Shown: positions 33,334 to 43,469, numbered from the stretch's first letter. The stretch is 64,000 bases of DNA from Frateuria_A sp049727805 (GCF_049727805.1 NZ_JBCNYA010000011.1:57529-121528); one strand, 5' to 3'. The notes: generated from the letters alone by a model not told the origin. Translations and numbers: made by a program.

Positions 33334-34380
33334 ATGCGCCTTGCCCTGATCTTCGCTTCGCTCATCGCCGCCGGTGCCGCCTGCGCCACCGACGCCGTGC
33401 AGAACGCCGATCGACTGATGCAGAAGTACCAGGGCGACGTCCCCGGCGCCGCGCTGCTGGTGCTCAAGGACGGCAAGCCGCTGCTGCGCAAGGGCTACGG
33501 CCTGGCCGACCTGGAGCGGCACGCCAAGGTCACGCCGGATACCGACTTCCGCCTCGCCTCGGTGAGCAAGCAGTTCAGCGCCGCCGCGATCCTGCTGCTG
33601 GCCGAGGACGGCAAGCTCAAGCTCGACGACTCGATCCGCCACTGGCTGCCCTCGCTGCCGGCCACCACCGACAAGGTCACGCTGAAGCAGCTGCTCGACC
33701 ACACCGGCGGGCTGATCGACTACGAAGACCTGATCCCGCCCAACCAGACCGCGCAGCTCGACGACCAGGACGTGCTGCGCATGCTCTCGGCCACGCCGCG
33801 CAGCTACTTCCCGCCGGGCAGCGCCTACCGCTACAGCAACACCGGCTACGTGCTGCTCGGGCTGGTGGTGGAGAAGGCCTCCGGCCAGACGCTGCAGGAC
33901 TTCCTGAAGCAGCGCATCTTCACGCCGCTGCACATGGACCACACCCTGCTCTATGTCCATGACGCGAAGACCGTGCCCCACCGCGCCTACGGCTACAGCT
34001 GGACCAAGGGCCGCTGGCTGCGCACCGACCAGAGCCTCACCTCCGCCACCCGCGGCGACGGCGGCATCTACTCGAACATCGACGACCTGAGCCGGTGGGA
34101 CGCGGCGCTCTACGACGACCGCCTGCTCAGCGACGCCTCGCGCAAGGCCGCCTTCAGCCCGCACGTGAAGGTCACCGGCGAGCCCTACGAGGCGAGCTAC
34201 GGCTACGGCTGGCGCATCACTGGCGACACGCTGTGGCACTCGGGCGAGAGCATCGGCTTCCGAAATGTGATCGTGCGCTGGCCGAAGCAGCACCTGACGG
34301 TGATCCTGCTCAGCAACCGGAACGATCCAGAGCCCTACCAGACGGTGCTGAAGATCGCGCAGCCGTTCCTGGGGAAATAG
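33334..34380 (+). CDS. Exported serine hydrolase, beta-lactamase family
   Basis: 348 residues. Signal peptide 1-18 (AAGAACA). The catalytic motifs are Ser76-x-x-Lys79 (LASVSKQF), Tyr-Ser-Asn (YRYSNTGY) and HSGE (LWHSGESIG) in place of KTG. This motif set fits D-alanyl-D-alanine carboxypeptidase or D-aminopeptidase relatives, not classic beta-lactamases. It is shorter than its neighbour at 30778 and lacks the C-terminal domain. It is the last gene of the plus-strand set, 52 bases after the VanX-like gene, and is followed by a REP pair before the convergent recD. Confidence 0.88.
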   Translation: MRLALIFASLIAAGAACATDAVQNADRLMQKYQGDVPGAALLVLKDGKPLLRKGYGLADLERHAKVTPDTDFRLASVSKQFSAAAILLLAEDGKLKLDDSIRHWLPSLPATTDKVTLKQLLDHTGGLIDYEDLIPPNQTAQLDDQDVLRMLSATPRSYFPPGSAYRYSNTGYVLLGLVVEKASGQTLQDFLKQRIFTPLHMDHTLLYVHDAKTVPHRAYGYSWTKGRWLRTDQSLTSATRGDGGIYSNIDDLSRWDAALYDDRLLSDASRKAAFSPHVKVTGEPYEASYGYGWRITGDTLWHSGESIGFRNVIVRWPKQHLTVILLSNRNDPEPYQTVLKIAQPFLGK

Positions 34381-34475
34381 CGCCGGCACCGCGCGCGGCT
34401 TGTTTCCCCTTTGACGTCATTCCCGCGAAAGCGGAGATCCATTTCGTCGGGGAAGCGTCCGCACGCGACACCCTC

Positions 34476-34541
34476 GTAGGGTGGGCTTCAGCCCACCATA
34501 CGCGATGCGGCGGGGCGCGGTGGGCTGAAGCCCACCCTACG
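34476..34541. repeat. REP inverted pair, copy C
   Basis: GTAGGGTGGGCTTCAGCCC (plus ACC) and GGTGGGCTGAAGCCCACC (plus CTACG) are separated by 21 bases, between convergent genes. The units are identical in sequence to copy B; only the spacer differs. Confidence 0.92.
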
Positions 34542-34556
34542 TCGCCCCGTTTGGGC

Positions 34557-36389
34557 CTACAGCAGCGAAAGCTGCTGCGGCTCGTCCACCGATGGCGCAC
34601 TCGCGAGCCGGTCGGCCAGTCCACCGGCACGCTGCACCGGCCTCGCCAGCGCCGCGTCCAGCGAGGCCTCGGACGACCACAGCAACGCCGTCCGCCGCGC
34701 ACGCGACAGGCCGGTGTAGAGCAGTTGGCGCGACAGGATGCGGCTGTCCGGGTCCGGCGGCAGCAGCACGGCGACCTCGTCGTACTCGGAGCCCTGGCTC
34801 TTGTGGATGGTGATCGCGAACGCGCCCTCGTGCGCCGGCAGCGTGCCTGGGGCGAAGCTGCGTGCCGCCGGCTCGCCGTCGGCGGTGGTGGTCTCGAACC
34901 ACACCCGCAGCGCGCCGTCCGCATCGGCCAGGCAAAGGCCGACGTCGCCGTTGTACAGGCGCGTGGCGTAGTCGTTGCGCGTGACCAGCACGGCGCGGCC
35001 CGGGTACCAGACGCGGTCCGCGGGCACGTCCCAGGCCTGCTTGAGATGCTGCTCGATCCACGTATTGAGCACGAGCGCGCCGAAGGAGTCCTCGCGCAGC
35101 GCGCACAACAACTGGCGCCGGGCCAGCGCGTGCAGCGCCTGCACGGCGAGCGTGCTGCGTTCGGAGCCGGCCTCTTCCGGCCCCGCGTGGTGCGCGGGAA
35201 GGCCGGGACGTATCGGCATGCGGGCCAGTTCCTCGACCCAGTGGCCCAGCTCCCGGCGCAGCCGCGCCACGTCGTCGACCGCTGCCCAGCGCGCGCGGTC
35301 GCCGGCGTGCGCCACGGCCTCGCGGAAGGCGGGCGCGTTGCCGGCGCGCACCGCGCGGTTGACCGGCACGAGTTGCTGCCCGGCGCGGAAGCTGTGCTCC
35401 AGCCGCACGATGTCCGGCGCCCGTTCGGCCTCCATCACGGCCACCACGTCCATCAGCACGGAACCCGCGGCCACCGAGGTGAGCTGGTCGGCATCGCCAA
35501 CCAGCACCAGGGTCGCGTCCGGACGTACGGCTTGGAGCAGCGCGCGCAGCAGCGCCAAGTCGATCATCGAGGCCTCGTCGACCACCACGATGTCGGCAGC
35601 GAGCGGATGCGTGGCGTCGCGGGCGAAGCGGTTGCGGCGCGGATCGTAGGCGAGCATGCGGTGCAGGGTGAGCGCCTCGCCGTCCGGGATGCATTCCAGA
35701 TATGGCCGCCACGTGTCGGGCAGCGACGCCTGCAGCGCCTGCTTGCCCTGCCGCAGCGACTGCACCAGCCGCTGCGCCGCCTTGCCGGTGGGCGCGCCGA
35801 CCTGGATGGTCGGCACCTTGCCGGGATCGAGCTGCTGCAGCCGCAGCAGCATGCGCAGCACGGTGGTGGTCTTGCCGGTGCCAGGCCCGCCGGTGAGCAC
35901 GAACAGCCGTCGCCCGCCGACCTGCGCCACCGCCTGGCGTTGGCGCGCGACCGCTTCGCCACGGACGCCGCCGAACAGTTCGTCCAGCACCGCCTCGTCC
36001 GCGGCGATGCCGTTGCCCGCTTCGCGGCGCATGCGCAGCTGCTGCGCCACCGCGACCTCGTCGGCGTGGTTGCGCCACAGGTAGAACCGGCCCGGCGCAT
36101 CGAGCACGAACGGTGCGGGCGTGCTGCCGTCGCTGACCAGCGGATCGGCAGCCATCATCGCCAGTTCGTCGGGCGACAGCACCGGCGCACCGTGACGGCC
36201 GGCCTGCGGGCCGTCCAGCGGCAGCGCGGTGTCGCCCTCGCCGTCGGCGAAGCTGGCCCACGCCGCCAGCCGCGCCACCAGCGGCGAGCCGCCATGCGCC
36301 AGCGCCCAGCGCAACAGCGCGCGATCGAGCGGCCGCCAGGGCGCGTCGGCCAGTTCGGCGGGAGCACGCTGGAAACGGTAGGCGTTCAT
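34557..36389 (-). CDS. recD: Exonuclease V alpha subunit
   Basis: 610 residues. The fast 5'-3' helicase motor of RecBCD. SF1 helicase motifs are present: Walker A FVLTGGPGTGKTTTVLRML, APTGKAAQRL, DIVVVDEASMIDL (motif II), LVLVGDADQLTSV, and FAITIHKSQGSEYDEV plus LLYTGLSRAR near the C-terminus. The ATG at 36389 overlaps the recB stop (ATGA), fixing the start; the frame remains open upstream inside recB. Convergent with the serine hydrolase gene. Confidence 0.97.
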   Translation of the reverse strand: MNAYRFQRAPAELADAPWRPLDRALLRWALAHGGSPLVARLAAWASFADGEGDTALPLDGPQAGRHGAPVLSPDELAMMAADPLVSDGSTPAPFVLDAPGRFYLWRNHADEVAVAQQLRMRREAGNGIAADEAVLDELFGGVRGEAVARQRQAVAQVGGRRLFVLTGGPGTGKTTTVLRMLLRLQQLDPGKVPTIQVGAPTGKAAQRLVQSLRQGKQALQASLPDTWRPYLECIPDGEALTLHRMLAYDPRRNRFARDATHPLAADIVVVDEASMIDLALLRALLQAVRPDATLVLVGDADQLTSVAAGSVLMDVVAVMEAERAPDIVRLEHSFRAGQQLVPVNRAVRAGNAPAFREAVAHAGDRARWAAVDDVARLRRELGHWVEELARMPIRPGLPAHHAGPEEAGSERSTLAVQALHALARRQLLCALREDSFGALVLNTWIEQHLKQAWDVPADRVWYPGRAVLVTRNDYATRLYNGDVGLCLADADGALRVWFETTTADGEPAARSFAPGTLPAHEGAFAITIHKSQGSEYDEVAVLLPPDPDSRILSRQLLYTGLSRARRTALLWSSEASLDAALARPVQRAGGLADRLASAPSVDEPQQLSLL

Positions 36390-39300
36390 GCGACGAGCTC
36401 CAGTTCGCGTCCCGCCAGCACGTTGTCCACCGCCTCGATCAGCGCATCGTCGAAGCGATGCCGCCACACGCCCGCCTCCGGTGCCAGGCCCACCGCGCGC
36501 ACGAACAGGTAGATCGCCTCGCCCAAATGCCGTTCGCGGGCATAGCCGGGCAGGCGCTGGCGCAGCATGCGGTCGAGCGCCACCGTGTAGAGCAGCGCCT
36601 GGAAGCGGTAGTGGTGCGCGTCCATGGCCGCGGCAAGCGCCGTCGGCTGGTAGTCCTCGACGTGCTCGCCCAGGTAGTTGCTCTTGTAGTCGAGCACGCG
36701 GTAGCGGCCGTCGTGTTCGAAGATCAGGTCGATCTTGCCGGTCATGCGCCCGCGCAGGTGGCCACTGCTGGCGAAGGGCACCAGCGCCGGCTCGCCCAGC
36801 GCCGCGCACGCTTCGCGCAGCGCGGCCATCGAGGCGTCGTCCAGCGCGTAGTGGAATTCCATTTCGGCCAGTTGCCGCTCCGCCGGCAGTTCGCCGAGCC
36901 GCAGGCCCGGCAACAGCGCTGCGTCGAGGTTGCCCTGCAGCCGGTGCGCCAGCCGCGCGATGAAGGCCTCGCGCCCGGCATCCTCCAGCCGTACGCCGAA
37001 ATCGCGCAGGCAGCGGTCGATCAGGCCCTTCTGCCGTTCCATCGGCTGGCCGATGGCGCGCAGCTCGAACATCGCATGCATCGCGTTGCCGATGTCCGCG
37101 CCACGCACGCCGGCCAGTGCGAGCAGTTCCGGGTGCGGCGCCGAACGCGGCGCAGGCGCCGCGAGCGCGTCGTCGGCCGCTGCGGGCACGGCCTCGTCGC
37201 TGGCGGCCTGGTCCTCCAGCGCGCCGGCGTGTGCGCCGCGGGTGAGGTTGGAGAAGCTGTAGACCTGGGCCATCGGCCGCACCATGGGCAACGGCCGCGC
37301 CTGGCGGGGAGGCGCATCGTCCCGGGCCTGCGCCAGCGGTTCGGCCCGCCAGGGCCAGCCGGCGGTCGACCAGGCCAGCCGCGGTGCGATCGCAGACAGG
37401 TCATCGCCGGCCTCCAGCCGTTGCAGCAGGCGCTCGATCGAGGCGTCCAGCGGTGCGCGCTCCGGATCCTTTCGCGCCGCGCTTGGCGTGCCGTCCTTGT
37501 GCCGTTTGCCGTCGGCAGGACGATCGGGCGGCAGCGCGTAGACGTGGCAGGCGTGGATCGCGCGGGTCAGCGCCACGTACAGCACGCGGAAGCGCTCGTC
37601 CTGGCCCTCCGCGTCGTACTGCGCCTTCGCTGCCTTGCCGAAGCCGACCACGCGCCGGTCGCACAGCGGCTCGTGGATGACGACGTCGGTGTCCTTGTCG
37701 TTGCGGCAGTGGTTCCACATCAGCGGCAGGAACACCACCGGGAACTCCAGGCCCTTGCTGGCGTGCAGGGTCATCAGGCGCACCCGGCGCGCGTCGGATT
37801 CGATGCGCAGCTGGCGTTCCTCGGCCGCGTCGCCGCCGGCATCCTCGCCGTCGCGCTGGCGCGCCAGCCAGTCGAGCAATTGCGCCGCGCCGGGCGTCGC
37901 CTCGGCCTGCGCCTGCAGCAGTTCGCCCAGGTGACGCAGGTCGGTGAGCGCACGCTCGCCGTCGTCGCCCGCCAGCAGCCGAGGTGCGGCACGCTCGATC
38001 AGCGCGCGCACCACGGCGAGCACGCCCTCGCGCTGCCAGCGCGCACGCCAGGCCGCGAACTTCTGCTCGTAGGCCAGCCACGCGTCGGGCTGTTCGCGCA
38101 GCGCCTTGAGCGCGGCGTAGTCCAGGCCGTACAGCCGGGTGGAGAGCGCTGCGCGCACCGCGCCCTCGTCGCCGGCGTGCTCGACGGCGTACAGCAGCAC
38201 GTGCAGCTCGCGCGCCGCCGGCACGTCGAACACGCTGCTGCGGCCGGCGCCGACGCAGGGCACGCGGTAGCGCTGCAGCAGCGCGCGCAGCGCGGTGACG
38301 TCGGCGTTGCCCGGCAGCAGCACGGCGATGTCGCCCGGCGCCAGCGGCGCTTCGCCGATACGGTGGCGACCGTCGCCCAGCATGCCGGCGATCTGCGCGG
38401 CGCAGGCTTCCAGCGCGGCGCGGCGGCGGGCCGGCGCGCTCTCGGGTACGTCGGGGTTGAAGTGCAGTTGCAGCGGCTGCGCCAGCGGCATGCCGTCGAC
38501 GGTCAGCGGCGCCTGGTCGCGGCGGCCGGCGGCGCGCACCTGTTCGTAGCGGATCGGCGTATCGGGCAAGCGGCCCAACGCCTCGCCGACCAGCGCGTAG
38601 AACTGGTTGGTCGCCTCGACCAGGCCGCTGGCGGAGCGCTGGTTCACCCTCAGTCGCAATTCTTCGTCGGCGGCTTCTGCAGCGGCGAGGTAGGCCTGGA
38701 TGTCGCCGCCACGGAAGCGGTAGATCGCCTGCTTGGGATCGCCGATCATCACCAGCCGGCCGCGCGCGGCGCCGTCGCGGTCGCGGTCGCGGTAGATGGC
38801 GTCGAGGATGGCGTACTGCTGCGCGTCGGTGTCCTGGAACTCGTCCACCAGTGCGACCGGCCATTGCGCGAACAGGCGCTCGGCCAGCCGCCGGTCCGGC
38901 CGCGCCAGCGCGGCGCCCACGCGCGCAATGAGTTCGTCGAAGGTGAGCTGGCCGCGCGCGGCGAGCCGCTCGACACGCCAGGCGTCGACCTGGGCCAGCC
39001 AACCCTGCCACGCGCGCACATGGTCGGCGTGCAGGGCGTAGCCGAGCACGCGGCAGGCGTCGGTCACGAAGCGCAGCAATCCGGCGTCGTCGGGATGGCC
39101 CGGCACGTGCGGCTGCAGCTGGTCGTCCCACGGCGCCGCCGCGAGGTTCTTGAGCGTGGAGTCCTTCAACTCCTGGCTGCGGTCGCGCAGCCAGCCGGCG
39201 AAGGCGCGCAGCGCGTTCTTCAGCGCCGACTTGCGCGGCTGGAACACGTCGGCGCGGTCGGCGAAGGCCTCCAGCGCATCCGCGCGTTCGACCGGCAGCA

Positions 39301-39946
39301 GGCGGGCCAGCTCGTGCTCGTCCGGCGTCCACAGCGCCACGCCCGGCTGCAGGTAGGCGCGAAGCAACCGGCGCAGTTCGGCCAGCGAGGACGGTGCGGC
39401 CGGCGGCGGTGGTGCATCGCCCTGCTGCAGCTGGCGCCAAAGATCCTCGGCCCATTCGTCCAGCAGGGCCTCGGACGAGACCAGCTCGCCCGCCTGCAGG
39501 CTGGCGCCGCTCTCGAACGGGAAATCGTCGAGGATGCGCTTGCACAGGCCGTGCAGCGTGGTGACCGGCGCGCGGTCGAGGTCGGCCAGGGCCAGACGCA
39601 GGCGCAGGCGGTCGCGCCCGGCCTGCGCGGGATCGGCGCGCCAGCGCGCGTGCAGCCAGTCGAGGTCGGCCGGTGCGTCGGCCTGCGTATCGACCGGCCA
39701 GGCGAGCGCCTGGTCCTCGGCCCACGCCAGCCGCGCACGCAGGCGCTCGCGCAGTTCCTGCGCGGCGGCATCGGTAAAGGTGGTCACCACGACCTGCGCG
39801 GGCGAAAGGCCCTGCTCCAGCAGCAGGCGCAGGTACAGCACCGAGATCGTCCAGGTCTTGCCGGTGCCGGCGCTGGCCTCGATCAGCGTGCGGCCGGGGC
39901 TGGCCAGGTCCAGCTCGGTCCAGTCGCGGACGACGGTGGCGCTCAT
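36386..39946 (-). CDS. recB: Exonuclease V beta subunit (helicase-nuclease)
   Basis: 1186 residues, close to E. coli RecB (1180). It supplies 3'-5' helicase and nuclease activity for double-strand-break processing. Walker A is LIEASAGTGKTWTISVLYLRL, motif II VALVDEFQDTDAQQYAIL, and RLVMIGDPKQAIYRFRGGDI is motif III. The C-terminal nuclease is visible as DLIFEHDGRYRVLDYKSNYLG, with the metal-binding Asp and catalytic Lys. Start and stop both lie in ATGA overlaps with recC and recD. Confidence 0.97.
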   Translation of the reverse strand: MSATVVRDWTELDLASPGRTLIEASAGTGKTWTISVLYLRLLLEQGLSPAQVVVTTFTDAAAQELRERLRARLAWAEDQALAWPVDTQADAPADLDWLHARWRADPAQAGRDRLRLRLALADLDRAPVTTLHGLCKRILDDFPFESGASLQAGELVSSEALLDEWAEDLWRQLQQGDAPPPPAAPSSLAELRRLLRAYLQPGVALWTPDEHELARLLPVERADALEAFADRADVFQPRKSALKNALRAFAGWLRDRSQELKDSTLKNLAAAPWDDQLQPHVPGHPDDAGLLRFVTDACRVLGYALHADHVRAWQGWLAQVDAWRVERLAARGQLTFDELIARVGAALARPDRRLAERLFAQWPVALVDEFQDTDAQQYAILDAIYRDRDRDGAARGRLVMIGDPKQAIYRFRGGDIQAYLAAAEAADEELRLRVNQRSASGLVEATNQFYALVGEALGRLPDTPIRYEQVRAAGRRDQAPLTVDGMPLAQPLQLHFNPDVPESAPARRRAALEACAAQIAGMLGDGRHRIGEAPLAPGDIAVLLPGNADVTALRALLQRYRVPCVGAGRSSVFDVPAARELHVLLYAVEHAGDEGAVRAALSTRLYGLDYAALKALREQPDAWLAYEQKFAAWRARWQREGVLAVVRALIERAAPRLLAGDDGERALTDLRHLGELLQAQAEATPGAAQLLDWLARQRDGEDAGGDAAEERQLRIESDARRVRLMTLHASKGLEFPVVFLPLMWNHCRNDKDTDVVIHEPLCDRRVVGFGKAAKAQYDAEGQDERFRVLYVALTRAIHACHVYALPPDRPADGKRHKDGTPSAARKDPERAPLDASIERLLQRLEAGDDLSAIAPRLAWSTAGWPWRAEPLAQARDDAPPRQARPLPMVRPMAQVYSFSNLTRGAHAGALEDQAASDEAVPAAADDALAAPAPRSAPHPELLALAGVRGADIGNAMHAMFELRAIGQPMERQKGLIDRCLRDFGVRLEDAGREAFIARLAHRLQGNLDAALLPGLRLGELPAERQLAEMEFHYALDDASMAALREACAALGEPALVPFASSGHLRGRMTGKIDLIFEHDGRYRVLDYKSNYLGEHVEDYQPTALAAAMDAHHYRFQALLYTVALDRMLRQRLPGYARERHLGEAIYLFVRAVGLAPEAGVWRHRFDDALIEAVDNVLAGRELELVA

Positions 39947-42900
39947 GCGGCCACCGCCACGTCGAGGTGGATCAGATGCAGGAGCCGGGTGGCGAAGGCC
40001 TGCAGTTCGGCAAACGCAGGTTGGTCCGGCGAGAAGTCGGCGTCGCTGGCGAGCAGCCACGCATAGCCGGGTGCGTAGTCGCGCTCGCCCGGATGGCCGA
40101 AGCTGCCGGCCCAGGTCTGCTGCGCCTTCTCCGCACGATCGTCCAGCGCGGCCCAGCTGGTCTTGGGAAAGTACGGCAGCGGGTAGCGCTGCGCCTGGCG
40201 CCACAGGTCGAACAACGCGGCAACGCGCGCAGCGAGATCTTCGTACATGGCCCGCGACTGCCCGGCATCGGCCGCGCGATAGGCATCGTCCCAGCCGTTG
40301 AACATCGCCTCCCACGCGTGCTCGGCGCCCTCGGTGAGCAGGCAGGCGCGCACGGGTGTCGATGGTTCGGCGGACAGGCGCAGCAGCGCCCATTCGAGGA
40401 AGAACGGCACCCGCTCGCGGAAGCCGAGCTTGTCCTCGGCCTTGCCGGGATACACCTCGAACTGCCAGCGCGCGTCGCCCGTGCTCCACACGCGCTCGAG
40501 CGTCCCTTCGACCGCCAGGCCTGCCACCGTCTGGAGCAACGGCACCGCCGTGCGATACGGCAGCGCACCGGCGAACAGCGGGTGGTCGGCGGCCAGTGCG
40601 AGCAGGGTCTGTACCTTGGCGCGTTCGGCCGTCCAGGCGTCCATGCCGATGCGCCCCGGCGGCAGCACGCCGCCCAGGCGCAGCCATGCGGGCGCCTGCT
40701 CGGGCAGTTCGAAGCGTCCGTCGCCGACCGCCTCGAAGAACAGCCGCTGCGGCACGCGCTCCAGCGCCGACACGCTGGCCTGCAGCGCTTCGCGGCCCTG
40801 CAGGCGGTCGTCCTCCAGCGCATCCAGGCGCACGTGCAACTGCCCCGCCAGAAGCTGGCGCGAAGGATCGCGGAACCAGGCTCGCACCTCGCGCAGCGGG
40901 ATCGGCCCAGCGTCGGGCGCCGCTTCCTGCGGCGTCGGCCCGTTGAGGAATGGCCGTGGTGCCTCGCCTCCCGCGCGCATCGCGGCAAAGCCCGTGTCGT
41001 AGCAGCACAGTCGCGGGTCGCTGCCGTCGAAGTACCGCGCGTCGAACGGCTGCAGCGGATGGCGCACGCGCCAAGGCCGGCGGAACGTGCGCGCCGTGCC
41101 CGGCGGCAGCGGCTGCTCGTCGACGTCCGCCGCCTCCGCGCGCAGGCCGGCCTGTTCGTCGAGGAACTGCATCAGCTCGGCCAGCGGCGCGGCGCTGTTG
41201 CGTGGCTTGCCGTCGCGCACGCCCTCGGCGAGGTAGGACAAGTGCAACACCTCGCGCGCGGCCATCACCGTTTCCAGGAACAGGTAGCGGTCGTCGCTGC
41301 GCACGTCGCGGTCGCCCAGGCGGCGGTGGCGCGCCATCAGGTCAAGGCCCGCATCGCTGGCATTGCGCGGGAACTCGCCGTCGTTCAAGCCCAACACGGC
41401 GACCACCCGGAACGGGATCGCGCGCTGCGGAACCATGCCGCAGAAGGTGACGCCGCCGAGCAGGAAGCGCTGGCGCTCCGGCGTCGCGGCCAGGCGTTCG
41501 CGCAGCACGTCGCGCACCACCGCGAAGTCGAGCAGCGGATCCAGTCCGCAGTCGGCGGTTTCCGCCGCGGTGGCCTGGATGAAGCGGCGCAGCAGCGACA
41601 GCGCCTCGACGGCCTGGCCGTCGCGCGGGTCGATGCGGAACAGCGCGTCGAGCAGCTGTTCCAGCCGCGTGGCCCAGGCCGACGCGGTGCGCGGTTGCGC
41701 GGCATCGCGCTGCAGGGCGGCCAGTTCCAGCAGCAGGCGGTCGAGCGCGCCGAGCACCTGCGCCTGCGGGCCGTGCACGCCTTCGACCGGCCACAGCTCG
41801 CCGTCCGGCAGCGACCAGGCTTCGCCCTGCCCCGCGGCATCGTCGCCCATGGCGTAACCGGCGAGCAGCCGGTCCATGCCCCAGGCGAAGGTGGTTTCCT
41901 CAATCGGCGGCACGCCGAAACGCGCGCGGTGTTCGCCGTCGAGCGCCCAGGCGACGCGGCTCTGGCGCAGCCAGCGGGTGAGCGTTTCGCGGTCGTCCTC
42001 GTCCAGCGCCAACGCGCGGGCGATCTCGGGAACCTCGAGCAGGTCGAGCAGTTCGGGCGCGCCCAGGCGGGCGTCGGGCGTGTCCAGCAACCGGCTGAAG
42101 GCTTCCAGCAGCGGATGCGTGCGCGCCACCGCCACGTCGGCCAGGTGGTAGGGCAGCGGACCCTGCGCGCGGCCGGGCTCGCCGAACACCACCGGCAGCA
42201 GCGGTACGTAGGCCTGGATGTCCGGCGCCATCACGACGATGTCGGAGGGTTTCAGTTCCGGGCGCTCGGCGAGTTCGTGCAGCAGCACGTCGCGCAGCGC
42301 TTCCAGCTCGCGCAGGCGCGTGTGGCACAAGTGCACGCGCAGGGAGCGGTCGGCCATGGCCGCGTCGTAGCCGGCGGCGAGCGGTGCGACGCGCGCCGGC
42401 TCGAGTTGGCGCAGGCTTTCCTGCAGGCGCTGCAGCACGCCGCCGCCTTCGTCCGGCCGCTCGTCCTGCCAGTGGCGCACGTCCATGCGGACGCCGTCAT
42501 CGACGTCCTGCAGGTTCAGCATGAAGTGCTGGCCCATGCGGCCCCAGTCCGCCAGCAACGGGTGACCGAGTTGCTGGAAGAATTGCTCGGAGTCCTCGGT
42601 GAAGTCGGTGCGCCTCGCCAGTTCGCGCAACTGCGCGCGCTCGCCGCGCAGGCCGGCCCAGTATTCGCGGCAAGGATCGGGCACGTAGAGCACGACCGGG
42701 CGTATGCGGGCCACCGCGCGCAGCAGGGCCAGCTCCGCCGGCGCCAGATGGCTCACGCCGAAGAGGTGCAGCGGTTCGAAGGTGGCCTGCGTTGCCGGGT
42801 GTTTCGCCAGCTCGCGCACCAGCGCGTCGACGCGCTCGCCGCGGTGCGGCGTGCCGATCGCCGCATGCAGTTCGCGCCACAGCGGCGCCATGAAGGTGGG

Positions 42901-43407
42901 CTCGGGCACGTCGTCGCGGCCGCGCTCCCACGCCTGCAGCCAGTCGGGCCGGTAGGTCAGGTACTGCGTGTACAGCCGCGCCAGCCGGTCGGCCAGCTGG
43001 TAGCGGCGGCGCGCGGCATCGCCGCTGGCGAGGTAGGCGCGCACCTGGGGATCGTCGATGCCGGGCAGCAGCTCGTGGATGCGCCAGCGCAGGCGGTCAC
43101 GCCGATAGGGCGTCAACGCCACCGCGGTACTGCCGAGCACGGCAAGCGCCAGCTCGTCCAGCCAACTGCTCGGCAGGGTGATGCGCAGGTTGGCGACGAC
43201 GCCGCCCGGGCCGCGCCTGCGCGCCAGTGCCCCGGCCAGCCAGTGGCGCATGCCCGGGTGCGCGGCGATCACCGTCTGCGGCGCCAGCACGTTGGCCGGT
43301 CGCGCCGCGTCGAGCAGCGCTACCAGCGGCTCCAGCAGCGCCTCCAGGCGGCTGGCGCGGATCACCGTCAGGCCGCTTGAGAGGTCGTCGATCGGAGCGT
43401 TCGGCAT
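39943..43407 (-). CDS. recC: Exonuclease V gamma subunit
   Basis: 1154 residues, near the 1122 of E. coli RecC. The non-catalytic subunit that splits the duplex and recognises Chi. It has a degenerate helicase fold: IRASRLEALLEPLVALLDA at the N-terminus, LHLFGVSHLAPAELALLRAV, DIVVMAPDIQAYVPLLPVVF, and FCGMVPQRAIPFRVVAVLGLNDGEFPR. The ATG at 43407 was chosen by family N-terminus; an open extension upstream lacks similarity. First gene of the recC-recB-recD operon, 62 bases downstream of the broken beta-propeller gene. Confidence 0.95.
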   Translation of the reverse strand: MPNAPIDDLSSGLTVIRASRLEALLEPLVALLDAARPANVLAPQTVIAAHPGMRHWLAGALARRRGPGGVVANLRITLPSSWLDELALAVLGSTAVALTPYRRDRLRWRIHELLPGIDDPQVRAYLASGDAARRRYQLADRLARLYTQYLTYRPDWLQAWERGRDDVPEPTFMAPLWRELHAAIGTPHRGERVDALVRELAKHPATQATFEPLHLFGVSHLAPAELALLRAVARIRPVVLYVPDPCREYWAGLRGERAQLRELARRTDFTEDSEQFFQQLGHPLLADWGRMGQHFMLNLQDVDDGVRMDVRHWQDERPDEGGGVLQRLQESLRQLEPARVAPLAAGYDAAMADRSLRVHLCHTRLRELEALRDVLLHELAERPELKPSDIVVMAPDIQAYVPLLPVVFGEPGRAQGPLPYHLADVAVARTHPLLEAFSRLLDTPDARLGAPELLDLLEVPEIARALALDEDDRETLTRWLRQSRVAWALDGEHRARFGVPPIEETTFAWGMDRLLAGYAMGDDAAGQGEAWSLPDGELWPVEGVHGPQAQVLGALDRLLLELAALQRDAAQPRTASAWATRLEQLLDALFRIDPRDGQAVEALSLLRRFIQATAAETADCGLDPLLDFAVVRDVLRERLAATPERQRFLLGGVTFCGMVPQRAIPFRVVAVLGLNDGEFPRNASDAGLDLMARHRRLGDRDVRSDDRYLFLETVMAAREVLHLSYLAEGVRDGKPRNSAAPLAELMQFLDEQAGLRAEAADVDEQPLPPGTARTFRRPWRVRHPLQPFDARYFDGSDPRLCCYDTGFAAMRAGGEAPRPFLNGPTPQEAAPDAGPIPLREVRAWFRDPSRQLLAGQLHVRLDALEDDRLQGREALQASVSALERVPQRLFFEAVGDGRFELPEQAPAWLRLGGVLPPGRIGMDAWTAERAKVQTLLALAADHPLFAGALPYRTAVPLLQTVAGLAVEGTLERVWSTGDARWQFEVYPGKAEDKLGFRERVPFFLEWALLRLSAEPSTPVRACLLTEGAEHAWEAMFNGWDDAYRAADAGQSRAMYEDLAARVAALFDLWRQAQRYPLPYFPKTSWAALDDRAEKAQQTWAGSFGHPGERDYAPGYAWLLASDADFSPDQPAFAELQAFATRLLHLIHLDVAVAA

Positions 43408-43469
43408 GGGGGCGATGATACCGGCCTGGCGTCGCAGCCAGTGCGACGGCGCAGCCCTCGCGATGGCGC

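Noticed and set aside
30778..34380. Reading the two SxxK hydrolases as true antibiotic beta-lactamases
   Set aside because: The third motif is HTG or HSG rather than KTG and the surrounding genes are peptidases; a peptidoglycan-peptide role fits better.
36458..43380. Long plus-strand frames of over 1100 codons opposite recB and recC
   Set aside because: Gln/Arg/Ala-rich shadow translations with no domain; recB and recC on the other strand are certain.
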